This document shows, in pieces, positions 11,129 to 22,262 of a DNA stretch of 64,000 bases. The position numbers and the translations under genes are program-made. Location of the stretch: the NCBI GenBank assembly GCA_030737875.1, contig CM060915.1:900852177-900916176 (forward strand), read 5' to 3'. Every line of letters starts with the position of its first letter. Positions within the stretch are counted from its first letter, which is position 1. The notes under the pieces are model-generated. The model saw only the letters and a program-made list of their open reading frames with translations, made no database searches and was not told the origin of the DNA. This stretch comes from Allium sativum (taxonomy: Eukaryota; Streptophyta; Magnoliopsida; Asparagales; Amaryllidaceae).

Positions 11129-11144
11129 CTCGACCCATGTCGAG
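11129..11144 (+). other. Small conserved hairpin CTCGAC-CCAT-GTCGAG
   Basis: A six-base-pair stem with a four-base loop, in a ~250-bp block conserved among the LTR families (nearby CATACTGGGCTTGACTGTAAG). B keeps the same stem (21395-21410, 27951-27966). The composite (33106-33125, 41020-41039, 59908-59927) and D right (52132-52151) instead have ACCCTG paired with CAGGGT, so both sides changed together. Confidence 0.6.
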
Positions 11145-11699
11145 GACGGGACACGCATACTGGGCTTGACTGTAAGAGGCAAACGGGTTAGCGGTGGCAA
11201 CGCAAGTCCAACGGGCTTCATATGCGTGAGTGGGCCCGGGCTGGTAGGTAAGCCGTTGTTGCATCGAGTAGATATAAGCCGTGCACCTTTAGTTTCATCA
11301 GGTTGCCACATTGGGGAATGATACATCCCACGGTGGGGCCAGCACGGGTATCTACGTTAGGGAGCCGATCGAATGGGAAGTAGTGTGTACACCTAGTGGA
11401 TTGTAGGGCCCCGTGGCGCCTACTTGGTCACCTAGGGGTACGCAGGTACTAATTAGTAAATTTTATAAGTCCTTGGGTGGGATCAACCTTTAAGTTAGGA
11501 ACGACTGGTGTGGTGCAGTTTAGTAATTTACCTTAGGGAGGGTAGATGCGTCTTTATCCTTTATCTTCGTTTAGTTGACTGCTTAGGGTAGCCATTCATC
11601 CCTATATGTTACCGTATATCAGTTTATGTCTTCTCTGGTTACTTTAACGATTGTATTGTTAAAGTTATAGGACTCGCTCAGACTTATGTCTGACCCCGT

Positions 11700-11729
11700 T
11701 GTTTTTATCTTTTTTTTTCCAACCCTCAG
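11700..11729 (+). promoter_or_regulatory. Candidate leader 3' splice site (polypyrimidine-CAG)
   Basis: A T-rich tract including nine T in a row leads to CCAACCCTCAG|GT, with AG at 11728-11729, about 360 bp before the LTR end. All minus-strand LTRs have a pyrimidine tract plus AG at the matching place, with a C homopolymer just before the AG (G runs on the plus strand at 8588, 27151, 32508, 40426, 43564, 51607 and 59325). With the donor at 9432 this would define a ~2.3-kb intron lying wholly inside the LTR and leaving the primer site in the spliced RNA. Confidence 0.4.
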
Positions 11730-12089
11730 GTCCTGTGGTGGATCCTAGCAGTAGTGGAGCTTGATCGGATTGCTGTTCCAGTCTTGAGGAGCTTGGATAG
11801 ATGTAAAGCTCCTGTTATCCAGTTATCTTTTCTTTTGTTTTGGCTATTGTATGAGAGTGGGATTATGTATTCCTTTATTTTGATGGATATTGTACTTAAC
11901 CTTTATTATGGTTTTATGATGTAACCAGACATGTTTTACTTCCGCTGTTATGAGATGATGTTTTAAAATTTCAAGTACTATTTATATCTGTCTTGTTGTA
12001 ATTTTTCTGTTCTATATTCACTAAAATACTCCACCGATGCTATGGCATTCCCTTAGTGAGTGATCATAGCGGGAGTGGGGTGTTACACG

Positions 12090-12101
12090 TGGTATCAGAG
12101 C
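12090..12101 (+). other. Primer-binding site, initiator tRNA-Met
   Basis: TGGTATCAGAGC, two bases after the LTR end, is complementary to the 3' end of plant initiator tRNA-Met. This is the usual primer of plant chromoviruses. Confidence 0.95.
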
Positions 12102-12287
12102 TTAAGGTTACCAGAACAGATAAAATTTTTGAGAAGAACTATTTTCTAAGAGTATTTTCGAAGAAAGTATTTTCAAAAGCATGTCTTCTAAGAGAAAAAG
12201 TTTTTGAAAAAGAAAAGCATAATCCCCAATAGCCATATCCTTATCTTTCGGAATCTCCTTTTTGAATCTTTCCTCTTTCGTTTCAGC

Positions 12288-15200
12288 ATGGCTGAAGATC
12301 TTAACATCCCGGAGGGTTTAGTTATACCACTATGGTATAGGAGGTTGCAAGAGGCTAGGGCCGCGGCTGCGGGTCCGGCCAATGCTACTACACCAGAGAC
12401 AACCGCTCCTCCTCCTCAGCCTAGAGTGGATAATTTTGCTAAGGTTTGCAAGGAGTTCAAGGCTATAGGAGGAAAACCTTTTCTTGGTTCAGAGACTTTC
12501 GTAGAGGCTAGAGATTGGCTTAAGGAAGTGGAAGAGTTGCTAGATATCTTTGAAGTGGAAGAGGGAAAGAAAGTCAAGTTGGCGGCTTGGTTAATGAAGG
12601 GAGAGGCCTCATTCTGGTGGGAGGTCACTAATGGAGAACGCCCTGTTGACTCTTGGGCAGATTTTAAGCAAAGGTTTGGGGCTAAGTTTCTCTCAAGGGC
12701 GGAAGAGAATCTGTTTATGGAGAAGTTCTTGAATTTGAAGCAAGGGAATCTCACGGTGAAAGAATATGTCAACAAATTCAATCAATTAGCAAGGTTTGGC
12801 ATAGAGTTGGTGAATACACCGGAGAAGAAGGCTTTGAGGTTCGTTAGAGGCTTGAACGAACCATTGCAAGGAATAGCTATGACTCACATTCCTATGGGGG
12901 CCACTTTTGAGAAGCTTGTCTACATGGCACTTATGCATGAGGATGATAAGAATTCTAAGGCACCAGAGAAAAAGGGGGATCAGAAGAAACCGCAACAACA
13001 ACAACAAGGCAAGGGCGGAAAAGGCAATGGTGACAAAAAGAAGACGAAGAAGAAGTGCTTCAATTGTGGAACACCAGGACACCTCAGTAAGGATTGTCGC
13101 AAAAAGAAGAAGACCGGTTGCTTTCATTGTGGTGAAGCAGGGCATCTTGTGAAAAACTGCCCAAAGAAGGGGCAGAAGACGGGGTCTACCTCAGGAGGGC
13201 AGGTGCAAGCTCTTATAGCACCACCTCAGTCAGGGGGGCAAGTTCAGGTTCTCTCAGTTCCACCGATTCAGCAGAGAGGTAGAACTATTTCCGTTGAAAG
13301 TCTGGTTTTTCTGTTTGATCATCCAGTTCGTACTTTGTTTGACTCTGGCGCATCGCATTCTTTTATCTCATCATCGTTAGTTGAGTCACTGCACTTAGAC
13401 ACCAGTCTAGTTGATGATCCCTTGGTTGTCTCAAACCCAATTGGGGGCTCCATATATCTGTCTATGATATGTTTGGGTTTGAAGATTTCTATACTTAGCG
13501 TTGAGTTTAGATGTGATGCTTTTGTATTGGGCTTCACGGGCTATGGGTTGATCTTGGGCATGGACTGGTTATCCAGTAATGGTGCCGTTCTTGATTGCGA
13601 AAGGAGAGTTGTCAGGCTCATGACCCGCTTGGGTAACACTCTCGAGATCTCTTGCAATCCCATGGAATCTGTTTTGCTAAGTTATCTTGAATCGCTCGAT
13701 GCTTCGGTCGAGAGTTTGCATTCTGTCAGAGTAGTCCGGGAATATCCGGATGTGTTTGAAGAAGTAAAGGGTTTGCCTCCGAAGCGGGAGATAGATTTCC
13801 GAATTTATTTGGTGGATAATGCCAAACCAGTGTCTTTGCCAGTGCGCCACATGGCTCCTCGGGAGAGAAGGGAACTTCATAAGCAAGTAGGGGAGTTGCT
13901 TGAGAAGGGGTTTATAAGGCGAAGTATATCGGAGTGGGGAGCTCCAGTAGTGTTTGCCACGAAGGCGGATGGGTCCCTCAGACTTTGTGTGGATTATAGG
14001 GAACTTAATAAGCTCACAAAGAAGAATAGACACCCATTACCGAGGATAGATGATCTCTTTGATCAGTTGGTTGGCGCCTCAGTGTTTTCGCAAATGGATT
14101 TAGCTACAGGGTTTCATCAGTTGAGAGTGGCGGAGGACAGTATAGAGAAGACTGCTTTCCGGACTCCGGATGGTTTTTATGAGTGGCTAGTGATGCCATT
14201 TGGGTTGACAAACGCCCCTGCATACTTTGTGGATCTCATGAGTAGAGTGTTCAGAGAGTATCTGAATAAGTTTGTAGTAGTTTTTGTGGATGACATCTTG
14301 GTCTTTTCCAAGAATGAAGAAGAGCATGCCTTACATCTCAAGGAAGTGTTGGAGACTCTTCGAGCGCATAGTCTTAAAGCTAAATTCTCTAAATGCCATT
14401 TTTGGAGAAGAGAAGTGCGATTCTTAGGGCATGTGGTCTCTAAGGAAGGGATAGCTGTGGATCCCGCAAAGATAGTATCTATCCAGGATTGGAAAGTTCC
14501 TAGAAATGCTACCGAGGTAAGAAGTTTCTTGGGGTTGGCAGGATATTATAGGAAGTTCATCAAAGACTTCGCGAAGATATCAGCCCCATTAACCCGCTTG
14601 ACGAAAAAGAATCTGGTTTTCTCGTGGGATGTAGATTGTGATGATGCTTTCCGACGGTTAAAGAGAGCTTTGACCACCGCTCCAGTTTTAGTGCTCCCGG
14701 ATGGGAGTAAGCCGTTTGTTGTTTATACCGATGCTTGTGGAACAGGATTAGGCGCAGTCTTGATGCAGGAGGGAAGGGTAATAGCCTATGGAGGGAGACA
14801 ATTGAGAGTGCATGAGAAGAATTACCCTACCCATGATCTAGAGTTGGCCGCGATTGTTTTCGCACTTAAGTCTTGGCGCCATTATCTTCTTGGTGAGAGA
14901 TTCGAGTTGTTCACTGACCATAAATCATTGAAGTACTTATTCTCTCAGAAAGATTTAAACTTAAGACAGCAAAGGTGGATGGAGTTCTTAGCATCCTATG
15001 ATTTCGAGATAGCATATACCCCTGGCAAGGGTAACGTGGTGGCTGACGCCTTGAGTAGAAAAAGGCTATCTTTAAGTCCATTGTTCGTAGAACGGCGAAG
15101 CTTGGAGTTTCTTTCTTTGTTCGACTTCAGACCTTCTGTTGATTTTGTACCTGGTTTGTTGGCATCCTTGGAGGTTAGACCTACTCTTTTGAGACGGATT

Positions 15201-16715
15201 GGCGAGGCTCAGCGAGACGACCCACAGTTGGTTGTGTTGGTAGAGAAGCTTATAAGAGGGGAGTCGTCCAGCCATTTGGGTAGATACACCATAGATGATA
15301 AGGGATGGTTGCATAGAGACGGTAGACTTTGTGTACCGCAAGATAAGGGTTTGAAGAAGGCTATTTTGGATGATGCACATCGTTCAAGAATGACTATTCA
15401 TCCCGGTGGAGACAAAATGTACCAAGACATGAAGAGAGTTTTCTTCTGGGCCGGTATGAAGAAAGATGTAGCCGAGTATGTGGCTAGATGTTTAGTGTGC
15501 CAACAAGTTAAAGCGGAGCAAAGGAAACCCGGTGGGTTGCTACACCCATTGGAAGTTCCGCAGTGGAAGTGGGATAGTGTCTCGATGGATTTCATCGACG
15601 GGTTACCGAGATCGAGGAAGGGCAATACGGGAATTTGGGTTGTGGTGGACAGACTTACCAAGAGTGCCCATTTTATACCCGTGAAGAGTAAGAGGACCGC
15701 TCCATGGCTTGCTTCGGTCTATGTTAGAGAGATTGTTAGATTGCATGGCGTACCATCCAGCATTGTGAGTGATCGAGATCCTATTTTCACTAGTGAGTTT
15801 TGGAGAAGTTTGCAAGAGGCGGTAGGGACTCAGTTGTGTTTGAGCACCGCATATCATCCTCAGACGGACGGTCAGACCGAGAGGGTGAACCGTATCTTAG
15901 AAGATCTCTTGAGGCTTTGTATCTTGGATTTTGGAGGTACATGGGAAGAACATCTTCCTTTGGTGGAGTTCGCATATAATAACAGCTTTCAGTCCAGTAT
16001 TGGTATGGCTCCTTTCGAAGCTCTTTATGGAAGGCCTTGTCGATCTCCTACATGTTGGTGGGAATCTACGAATAAGATCTTGCTTGGGCCGGATATGGTT
16101 AGAGAGACTTCAGAGAAGATTGATTTAATTCGAAGAAGGATGAAAGCAGCGCAAGATAGACAGAAATCTTATGCGGATCGGAGAAGGACGGATCTTGAGT
16201 TTGAGGTTGGGGACATGGTTTTTGTCAAAGTATCTCCATTGAGAAATGTGGTTCGCTTTGGGTCCGTTGGGAAGTTAGCACCGAGATTTGTTGGGCCATT
16301 TCCTATTAAGGAAAGGATTGGACGGATGGCATATAGGGTGGAGTTGCCCGACAGACTTAGTGGTGTTCATGATGTATTCCATGTATCACATTTGAGGAAG
16401 TGCTTACATGAGACCGCAGAGGTGGTAGAGCCGAGTTTGCTTAGAGATGTAGAGGTAGAGCGTGACGCGACGATTCGACGAGCTCCTACTCGCATCCTTG
16501 GGTCAGAAACTAGGAAGTTGAGGAACAGAGAAGTTCAGCTAGTTAAAGTGCAATGGGGAGATGACGAAAGCAATGCTACTTGGGAGACGGAAGCAAAGAT
16601 GCGTTCTTTGTATCCATTTCTTTTTGAGAGTATGTCTTTTAACTTCTCCTTTATTGCTTGTCTAGTACTTATCTTATCTTTAGTATATTCTCTCGCTAAT
16701 ACCTATGACCTTTAG
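12288..16715 (+). CDS. gag-pol: Gag-Pol polyprotein, Tekay/Del chromovirus (1475 aa)
   Basis: One unbroken frame encodes everything needed for retrotransposition. The start is taken at ATG 12288: 28 earlier in-frame residues exist, but this ATG begins the M(A/S)xDLN(I/L)PEG N-terminus shared with the sister copies. Order and key residues: capsid-type Gag (about 50-220, with SFWWEVTN); two CCHC knuckles starting at C257 and C278; aspartic protease D352-S-G-A; reverse transcriptase with FVDD at 666-669; RNase H acidic residues D815, E852, D877 and D920; integrase zinc finger H1031, H1038, C1068, C1071; catalytic triad D1101, D1162, E1198 (35 residues between the last two); chromodomain about 1398-1443. 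After it comes an unusual hydrophobic tail (about 1450-1472) that could be a membrane helix. A T-rich tract ending TTTCAG abuts the ATG. No frame damage is seen. Confidence 0.97.
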   Translation: MAEDLNIPEGLVIPLWYRRLQEARAAAAGPANATTPETTAPPPQPRVDNFAKVCKEFKAIGGKPFLGSETFVEARDWLKEVEELLDIFEVEEGKKVKLAAWLMKGEASFWWEVTNGERPVDSWADFKQRFGAKFLSRAEENLFMEKFLNLKQGNLTVKEYVNKFNQLARFGIELVNTPEKKALRFVRGLNEPLQGIAMTHIPMGATFEKLVYMALMHEDDKNSKAPEKKGDQKKPQQQQQGKGGKGNGDKKKTKKKCFNCGTPGHLSKDCRKKKKTGCFHCGEAGHLVKNCPKKGQKTGSTSGGQVQALIAPPQSGGQVQVLSVPPIQQRGRTISVESLVFLFDHPVRTLFDSGASHSFISSSLVESLHLDTSLVDDPLVVSNPIGGSIYLSMICLGLKISILSVEFRCDAFVLGFTGYGLILGMDWLSSNGAVLDCERRVVRLMTRLGNTLEISCNPMESVLLSYLESLDASVESLHSVRVVREYPDVFEEVKGLPPKREIDFRIYLVDNAKPVSLPVRHMAPRERRELHKQVGELLEKGFIRRSISEWGAPVVFATKADGSLRLCVDYRELNKLTKKNRHPLPRIDDLFDQLVGASVFSQMDLATGFHQLRVAEDSIEKTAFRTPDGFYEWLVMPFGLTNAPAYFVDLMSRVFREYLNKFVVVFVDDILVFSKNEEEHALHLKEVLETLRAHSLKAKFSKCHFWRREVRFLGHVVSKEGIAVDPAKIVSIQDWKVPRNATEVRSFLGLAGYYRKFIKDFAKISAPLTRLTKKNLVFSWDVDCDDAFRRLKRALTTAPVLVLPDGSKPFVVYTDACGTGLGAVLMQEGRVIAYGGRQLRVHEKNYPTHDLELAAIVFALKSWRHYLLGERFELFTDHKSLKYLFSQKDLNLRQQRWMEFLASYDFEIAYTPGKGNVVADALSRKRLSLSPLFVERRSLEFLSLFDFRPSVDFVPGLLASLEVRPTLLRRIGEAQRDDPQLVVLVEKLIRGESSSHLGRYTIDDKGWLHRDGRLCVPQDKGLKKAILDDAHRSRMTIHPGGDKMYQDMKRVFFWAGMKKDVAEYVARCLVCQQVKAEQRKPGGLLHPLEVPQWKWDSVSMDFIDGLPRSRKGNTGIWVVVDRLTKSAHFIPVKSKRTAPWLASVYVREIVRLHGVPSSIVSDRDPIFTSEFWRSLQEAVGTQLCLSTAYHPQTDGQTERVNRILEDLLRLCILDFGGTWEEHLPLVEFAYNNSFQSSIGMAPFEALYGRPCRSPTCWWESTNKILLGPDMVRETSEKIDLIRRRMKAAQDRQKSYADRRRTDLEFEVGDMVFVKVSPLRNVVRFGSVGKLAPRFVGPFPIKERIGRMAYRVELPDRLSGVHDVFHVSHLRKCLHETAEVVEPSLLRDVEVERDATIRRAPTRILGSETRKLRNREVQLVKVQWGDDESNATWETEAKMRSLYPFLFESMSFNFSFIACLVLILSLVYSLANTYDL

Positions 16716-17225
16716 ATAGGGTAAAACCTATGGTTGAAACATGTGTTTGAAACATGTTATGGTTGATGGATGCATATGGATGCAATTGTTTGCTAGTGGT
16801 TGCTCGTGGATGCATATACACACACATTAGGCACTAGATCGGCTCAGTCACTTCATGTTGCATATTGCATAAATGGATGTGGTAGTTAGATTGATGGATG
16901 TATCATGGCTGTGTTATCATATGGATGATGCATTTTTGTGTATGGTTGTGCACGCATGTAGAAATTTGTATGTGTCAATAGGGTTTCGCATACATATTGG
17001 ATGCATGGCACTATCATGGTTTGCATTAAGGAGGTTTACTGTATCAGTAACCGCCTGATTTTCGCATTAGGTAAGTACATATACACACACTTTTGCATAT
17101 ATCCATCCAGCATTTAGAATCTTGTAAGGACAATGATTGCTCGTGGATGATGCTTTGAGTAGATGGATGATTGGATGGTAGGATACGTTCTTCCTAACTT
17201 GAAGATTTCGGGGACGAAATCCTTT
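16716..17225 (+). other. Element A 3' non-coding interior
   Basis: About 510 bp between the Gag-Pol stop and the polypurine tract. It is rich in TGGATGCATAT-like words. Just before the tract lies TTTCGGGGACGAAATCC, a block conserved in B, in both composite copies and, as TTTCTGGGACGAAATCC, in D. It is probably needed for plus-strand priming or 3' end formation. No frame worth calling is present. Confidence 0.75.
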
Positions 17226-17238
17226 AAGGAGGGGAGAA
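17226..17238 (+). other. Polypurine tract of element A
   Basis: AAGGAGGGGAGAA lies directly before the 3' LTR start TGTAAC. It is the expected plus-strand primer of a gypsy element. Confidence 0.93.
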
Positions 17239-18275
17239 TGTAACAACCCGTATTTTCAATAACCTGTAATAACATAAATCGAGGCAGAATTTAATTCTAA
17301 AATGGGAATCAAGGGAAACGGGCTATGCCATTGCGTTCGTCTCGGAAAAATACGCGAAATAGAGTCCGAGTTTTCGAAAATCGGAGTCCGTATGACCAAG
17401 ATATGGCCTCGCGAAGTTTCACGAAAAATTCCCAAATTAAAGTATACTTAATTAAGTGAAATGGGTTGTGTAGATATATATATATATATATATATATTGA
17501 TATATATATATATATATAATTGAAAATTTAATAAATAAATATGCAAAAATGCTCAAAACAGCGAATTGGGAGAGGGGAATAACCGAACCGGCCGATTTTT
17601 GAAGTCGACCCGAGCCCGCTGGGTCGACTAGGGGTTAATCCAGGGTGTTTGGCTGTCAACCCGTGGGCCGATTCGCTCAAGTGCAGATTTTGCATTTGAA
17701 TGGTTCTCATGGTCCATCTTTAATCTAAAGGCCCTAGATGGTTCCTACACTTGACTTCTTCCCCAAGACATGCTTTGATGGCTTGGATTGAATCTAGGGT
17801 TAATCCTATGGCCTAAAACACTTGCCTAATCTATAAATAAGACCCTAACCTACCCTAATTCATTCATAATTAAACCTAGTGACTAAACTATGGCAAAATG
17901 CTAGCTCTCATGGCCTCCACTAATTTTATGAAGAGGGTTGCATACTAATCACTCTCTAATCAACTTCTAATCCCTTCTTAGCATCTTAATCTTCTTCATT
18001 TGGTGCTCAAAGTTGCTAGTTGTGAGTTTCTATCACTTTGATGATCTTTTGGTAAACTAATTAGATGAGATGTGATGAGATTTATGGTTTGGTATGTGGG
18101 TTAATGAGCTTTGAATCATATGATATGATGTTAGCATTAATCTTATGTTTATGCATGTTGAGTATGTAAGCTTATGCAAGTTTAATATGATGTATGTTAT
18201 GTTTGCATGATGCTAAATATGCAAGTTGTGGGCTATGTAATCATATGCATGTTATGCAAGTTCATGGTAATATGC

Positions 18276-18697
18276 TATGCAAGTTACATGTATGTAAATA
18301 TGCAAGTTACATGTTTGTTAATATGCAAGTTACATGTATGTAAATATGCAAGTTACATGTTTGTTAATATGCAAGTTACATGTTTGTTAATATGCAAGTT
18401 ACATGTATGTAAATATGCAAGTTACATGTTTCTTTATATGCAAGTTACATGTTTGTTAATATGCAAGTTACATGTATGTAAATATGCAAGTTACATGTTT
18501 GTTAATATGCAAGTTACATGTATGTAAATATGCAAGTTACATGTTTGTTAATATGCAAGTTACATGTTTGTTAATATGCAAGTTACATGTATGTAAATAT
18601 GCAAGTTACATGTTTCTTTATATGCAAGTTACATGTTTGTTAATATGCAAGTTACATGTATGAAAATATGCAAGTTACATGTTTATTAATATGCAAG
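18276..18697 (+). repeat. 23-bp tandem array, 18 units (3' LTR)
   Basis: Same array as at 9686-10130 but exactly 23 bp shorter, one unit lost or gained since insertion. This shows the array is mutable by slippage or recombination. Confidence 0.95.
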
Positions 18698-19194
18698 TTC
18701 ATGATGACACATTATGCAAGTCTATAAGCTAATATGCAAGTTTGTTATGCAAAATGAATATGTAAGTTATGTGACATATTATATGCAAGTTATGTGACAT
18801 GTTATGCAAGTTCATATGCAAGTTATGTGTTTGTTAATATGCAAGATGGCACCTTTGAAACATGTTCATTCATATGCAAGTTGACACCTTTTATATGTGT
18901 TATATCATGAACGAAATTACGTGGGAACGATGGGGTAATTAAATGCATAAGTTAATAAGATTGTGTGAAATTAATATAATTATGCATAACACAAAATAAA
19001 TAAACATAGTATGGGAATTTGCCTATTTGGTTAGGTGTACCCATACTATGTGTTGGGAATTTACCTATTGAGTTAGGTCTACCCCATGGGAATTTACCTA
19101 TTAAGTTAGGTCTACCCATGTTAAGAAAACTTGATTAATTAGGGATAATTAATATAAAATTATGAGGGTGATTAATTAGGTGTAATTAATTGAC

Positions 19195-19415
19195 TAAGAC
19201 ACGAGGTTGGACTCAGTTGTAGCGTAAAACTGCCCGGACCCAACCGGCTTAACCAGTTGCTACAAATGTTAGCCCAATGTGAGAGGTCTTAGGCACAAAC
19301 TAAATACGTAATTAATGTAAAGACACGAGGTTAGACTCTGTTATGACATAAGGCTGCCCGGACCCAACCGGCTTAACCAGCGGTCATAAAAGACAGTCTA
19401 ATGTGAGAGGTCTTT
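19195..19415 (+). ncRNA. Twin structured hairpins, element A 3' LTR
   Basis: Identical to the pair in the 5' LTR: hairpins at 19195-19291 and 19319-19415, 124 nt apart. See 10628-10848. Confidence 0.75.
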
Positions 19416-22262
19416 ACAAAGGTTACGTTCTTAATTAATTAATTAAGAAACACTTAACCACATTAGCATGTAGAGGGACATGAGGGGTTAAGTGGGTGCC
19501 TCGGGTGGCATGAGAAAATCTAGTGGTTGCCTTGGGTGGCAATAGAAAATACGATTAGAATACTTAACCAAAATGGAACATGTAATTAAAACATGATTAA
19601 AGGGTTAAGTGGGATATACTAGAAAAAGGGACAAGCTTAGGTGGGTAGCTTGTGGAGGCCCATTTCAACCAGTAACCCATACGTATCTTTGTGGGCTCGA
19701 CCCATGTCGAGGACGGGACACGCATACTGGGCTTGACTGTAAGAGGCAAACGGGTTAGCGGTGGCAACGCAAGTCCAACGGGCTTCATATGCGTGAGTGG
19801 GCCCGGGCTGGTAGGTAAGCCGTTGTTGCATCGAGTAGATATAAGCCGTGCACCTTTAGTTTCATCAGGTTGCCACATTGGGGAATGATACATCCCACGG
19901 TGGGGCCAGCACGGGTATCTACGTTAGGGAGCCGATCGAATGGGAAGTAGTGTGTACACCTAGTGGATTGTAGGGCCCCGTGGCGCCTACTTGGTCACCT
20001 AGGGGTACGCAGGTACTAATTAGTAAATTTTATAAGTCCTTGGGTGGGATCAACCTTTAAGTTAGGAACGACTGGTGTGGTGCAGTTTAGTAATTTACCT
20101 TAGGGAGGGTAGATGCGTCTTTATCCTTTATCTTCGTTTAGTTGACTGCTTAGGGTAGCCATTCATCCCTATATGTTACCGTATATCAGTTTATGTCTTC
20201 TCTGGTTACTTTAACGATTGTATTGTTAAAGTTATAGGACTCGCTCAGACTTATGTCTGACCCCGTTGTTTTTATCTTTTTTTTCCAACCCTCAGGTCCT
20301 GTGGTGGATCCTAGCAGTAGTGGAGCTTGATCGGATTGCTGTTCCAGTCTTGAGGAGCTTGGATAGATGTAAAGCTCCTGTTATCCAGTTATCTTTTCTT
20401 TTGTTTTGGCTATTGTATGAGAGTGGGATTATGTATTCCTTTATTTTGATGGATATTGTACTTAACCTTTATTATGGTTTTATGATGTAACCAGACATGT
20501 TTTACTTCCGCTGTTATGAGATGATGTTTTAAAATTTCAAGTACTATTTATATCTGTCTTGTTGTAATTTTTCTGTTCTATATTCACTAAAATACTCCAC
20601 CGATGCTATGGCATTCCCTTAGTGAGTGATCATAGCGGGAGTGGGGTGTTACAGAGTAAGTCCTAGTGACTTTCAGCATAAAAATAGTTAAGGATAATAT
20701 GGCGTGAGTAAACTGAAAGTAAACATAAGCATGATGACAAGATAAGCAACAGGCAAGAAAAATAAGGATAACATGATGTGATTTTTGTCAAGTAACATCG
20801 CAAGGTTCCCATCCAAGATAAACTAAGTATAATTTCGTAAGATTCCTATCAAGCATATCACGATTCCTCTGCTTCGCCATTAAAAGATTTCTGTGATATC
20901 TATTTGCTCTGCACCACCTAACTAGCATCTTTACAAGTGTCTTACAAGGAATGTTTCGTATTCCTACTAGTACTCCAACTAGTGTCCCCTGTAACAAGGA
21001 TCCTTACCCCCTACTAGTGTCCCAACTAGTAGCCCGTGTTATATAATAAGGTGATCCCACCCACTACTTAGAAATCATAACACTAGTCTTACGTACCCCT
21101 AGCTGACTACATAGGTGCCGCCTGCCCCTATCTCCACTAGGTGTACCCATCAACCCCCATGCGATCGACTCCCTAACTCGTAGATACCCGTGCTGGCCCC
21201 ACAGTGGGGTGTATCACTCCCCTAAAGTGGCAACCCGATACAACCTGAGGATGCACAGCTTATACCTACACGATGCAACAACGTCTTACCAACCAGCCCG
21301 GGTCCACACACGCATATGAAACCCGTTGGACTTGCGTTGCCACCGCTAACCCGTTTTGACCTCTTACAATCAAACCCAGTATGCGTGTCCCGTCCTCGAC
21401 ATAGGTCGAGCTCACAAAGATACGTAATGGGCTACTGGTCTGAAAAGGGTCCCCTTTCCTCGACACAAGCTTCCCACCTATGCTTGGTCCCCTCTAGTAA
21501 TTCTTACTTTACCCCTTCTTATTCATGTCCACTTACATGCTTAAATTTTGGTTAAGTATACACCAGTTATGTCTTACATGTTACCCATATCCCCCACTTA
21601 ACCCCTACATCATCCTCATGTCTTAATACATGCTTTATCTTGGTTAAGTGCTTATAGGTTATATTTTACATGTCATTCATATTACCCCCAACGTCTGGGT
21701 TTAACCAAGCGCCTTGGCTTTATCTGCCATTAGACCCTATGTCTATCCATTAACTATGCGCTTGTGCTACCTCATCAGTTTTATCATTAAACTTGGTTAT
21801 TTCCATTTATACCAACCTTCAACTTGCTTATTAATTCAATTCTTAACTTGAACTATACTAAGTCCATTAATAAGCCCGCAACATGTTATTCCTATGATTC
21901 ATACATTAACCCCTGTTATGGTACAATAACAAGTTCTTATTCAATCTTTACAACCAAGTACCCCTTAACTTACAAACACACTGGAGAGAGAGAATAATTC
22001 CCTAAATACCAACCCCGAAGACCGGAATCAACATCAGATTGATACTCAGAGGATTATCCAACCTAACCAATGTTTTGTTCCTTTTTATAATATAACTTAT
22101 GTCGCCTTCAATTGTAAATTCATTCTTGTCTTTACATATTGCTTAACCTACAATGAAGCACATCTTTCCTTATTACATAAGTTATCTCATCTTATCTATT
22201 GTTCCGCCTAACTTACTTTATTCCATAAGTTATCATTCCCACTTAGGCATTAATTAAGATAT

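Larger units (their letters stand above)
8653..12087 (+). repeat. Element A 5' LTR (3435 bp)
   Basis: It begins TGTAACAACCCG and ends GGGGTGTTACA. With the TATA box at 9241, U3 is about 0.6 kb and the transcribed R-U5 part about 2.8 kb. In order it carries a U3 palindrome, two GTCGAC sites (9013-9038), the TATA box, a candidate splice donor, a 23-bp tandem array, twin hairpins, ACTTAACC hairpins, a CTCGAC hairpin and a polypyrimidine-CAG acceptor. LTRs above 3 kb are within the known range for the Tekay lineage. Confidence 0.96.
8653..20653 (+). mobile_element. Element A: intact 12-kb Tekay/Del-type chromovirus
   Basis: A complete Ty3/gypsy element: 5' LTR (8653-12087), initiator tRNA-Met primer site (12090), one gag-pol frame (12288-16715), polypurine tract (17226-17238) and 3' LTR (17239-20653). 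Both LTRs run from TGTAAC to GTTACA. The LTRs differ only in a TA microsatellite (4 bp), a T run (1 bp) and one 23-bp tandem unit. No substitution was seen line by line, so insertion should be recent. It lies inside B's left LTR: the intact B LTR reads GACTGAGTAAG at the site, while here GACTGAA and GAGTAAG flank the element. Hence there is no clean 5-bp duplication, only GAA/GAG. Confidence 0.97.
17239..20653 (+). repeat. Element A 3' LTR (3415 bp)
   Basis: The copy matches the 5' LTR with no substitutions noticed. Length changes are one 23-bp tandem unit fewer, +4 bp of TA and -1 T. It carries the TATA box at 17831-17840, a candidate donor at 18022-18027, the small hairpin at 19696-19711 and the acceptor AG at 20294-20295. 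Near-identity of LTRs, which are identical at integration, indicates a young insertion. Confidence 0.96.

Noticed and set aside
11030..11326. Opposing 98- and 65-codon frames in A's LTR (also near 19600-19890)
   Set aside because: They overlap the conserved non-coding block with the CTCGAC hairpin and have no protein-like conservation between families.
12188..16128. Many short frames on either strand across the A gag-pol
   Set aside because: Shadows of the long gag-pol frame.
22005..22085. Hammerhead ribozyme suggested by sense CTGATG in the recurring ~75-bp motif
   Set aside because: No GAAA partner or cleavage triplet in the needed arrangement; the resemblance is limited to six bases.
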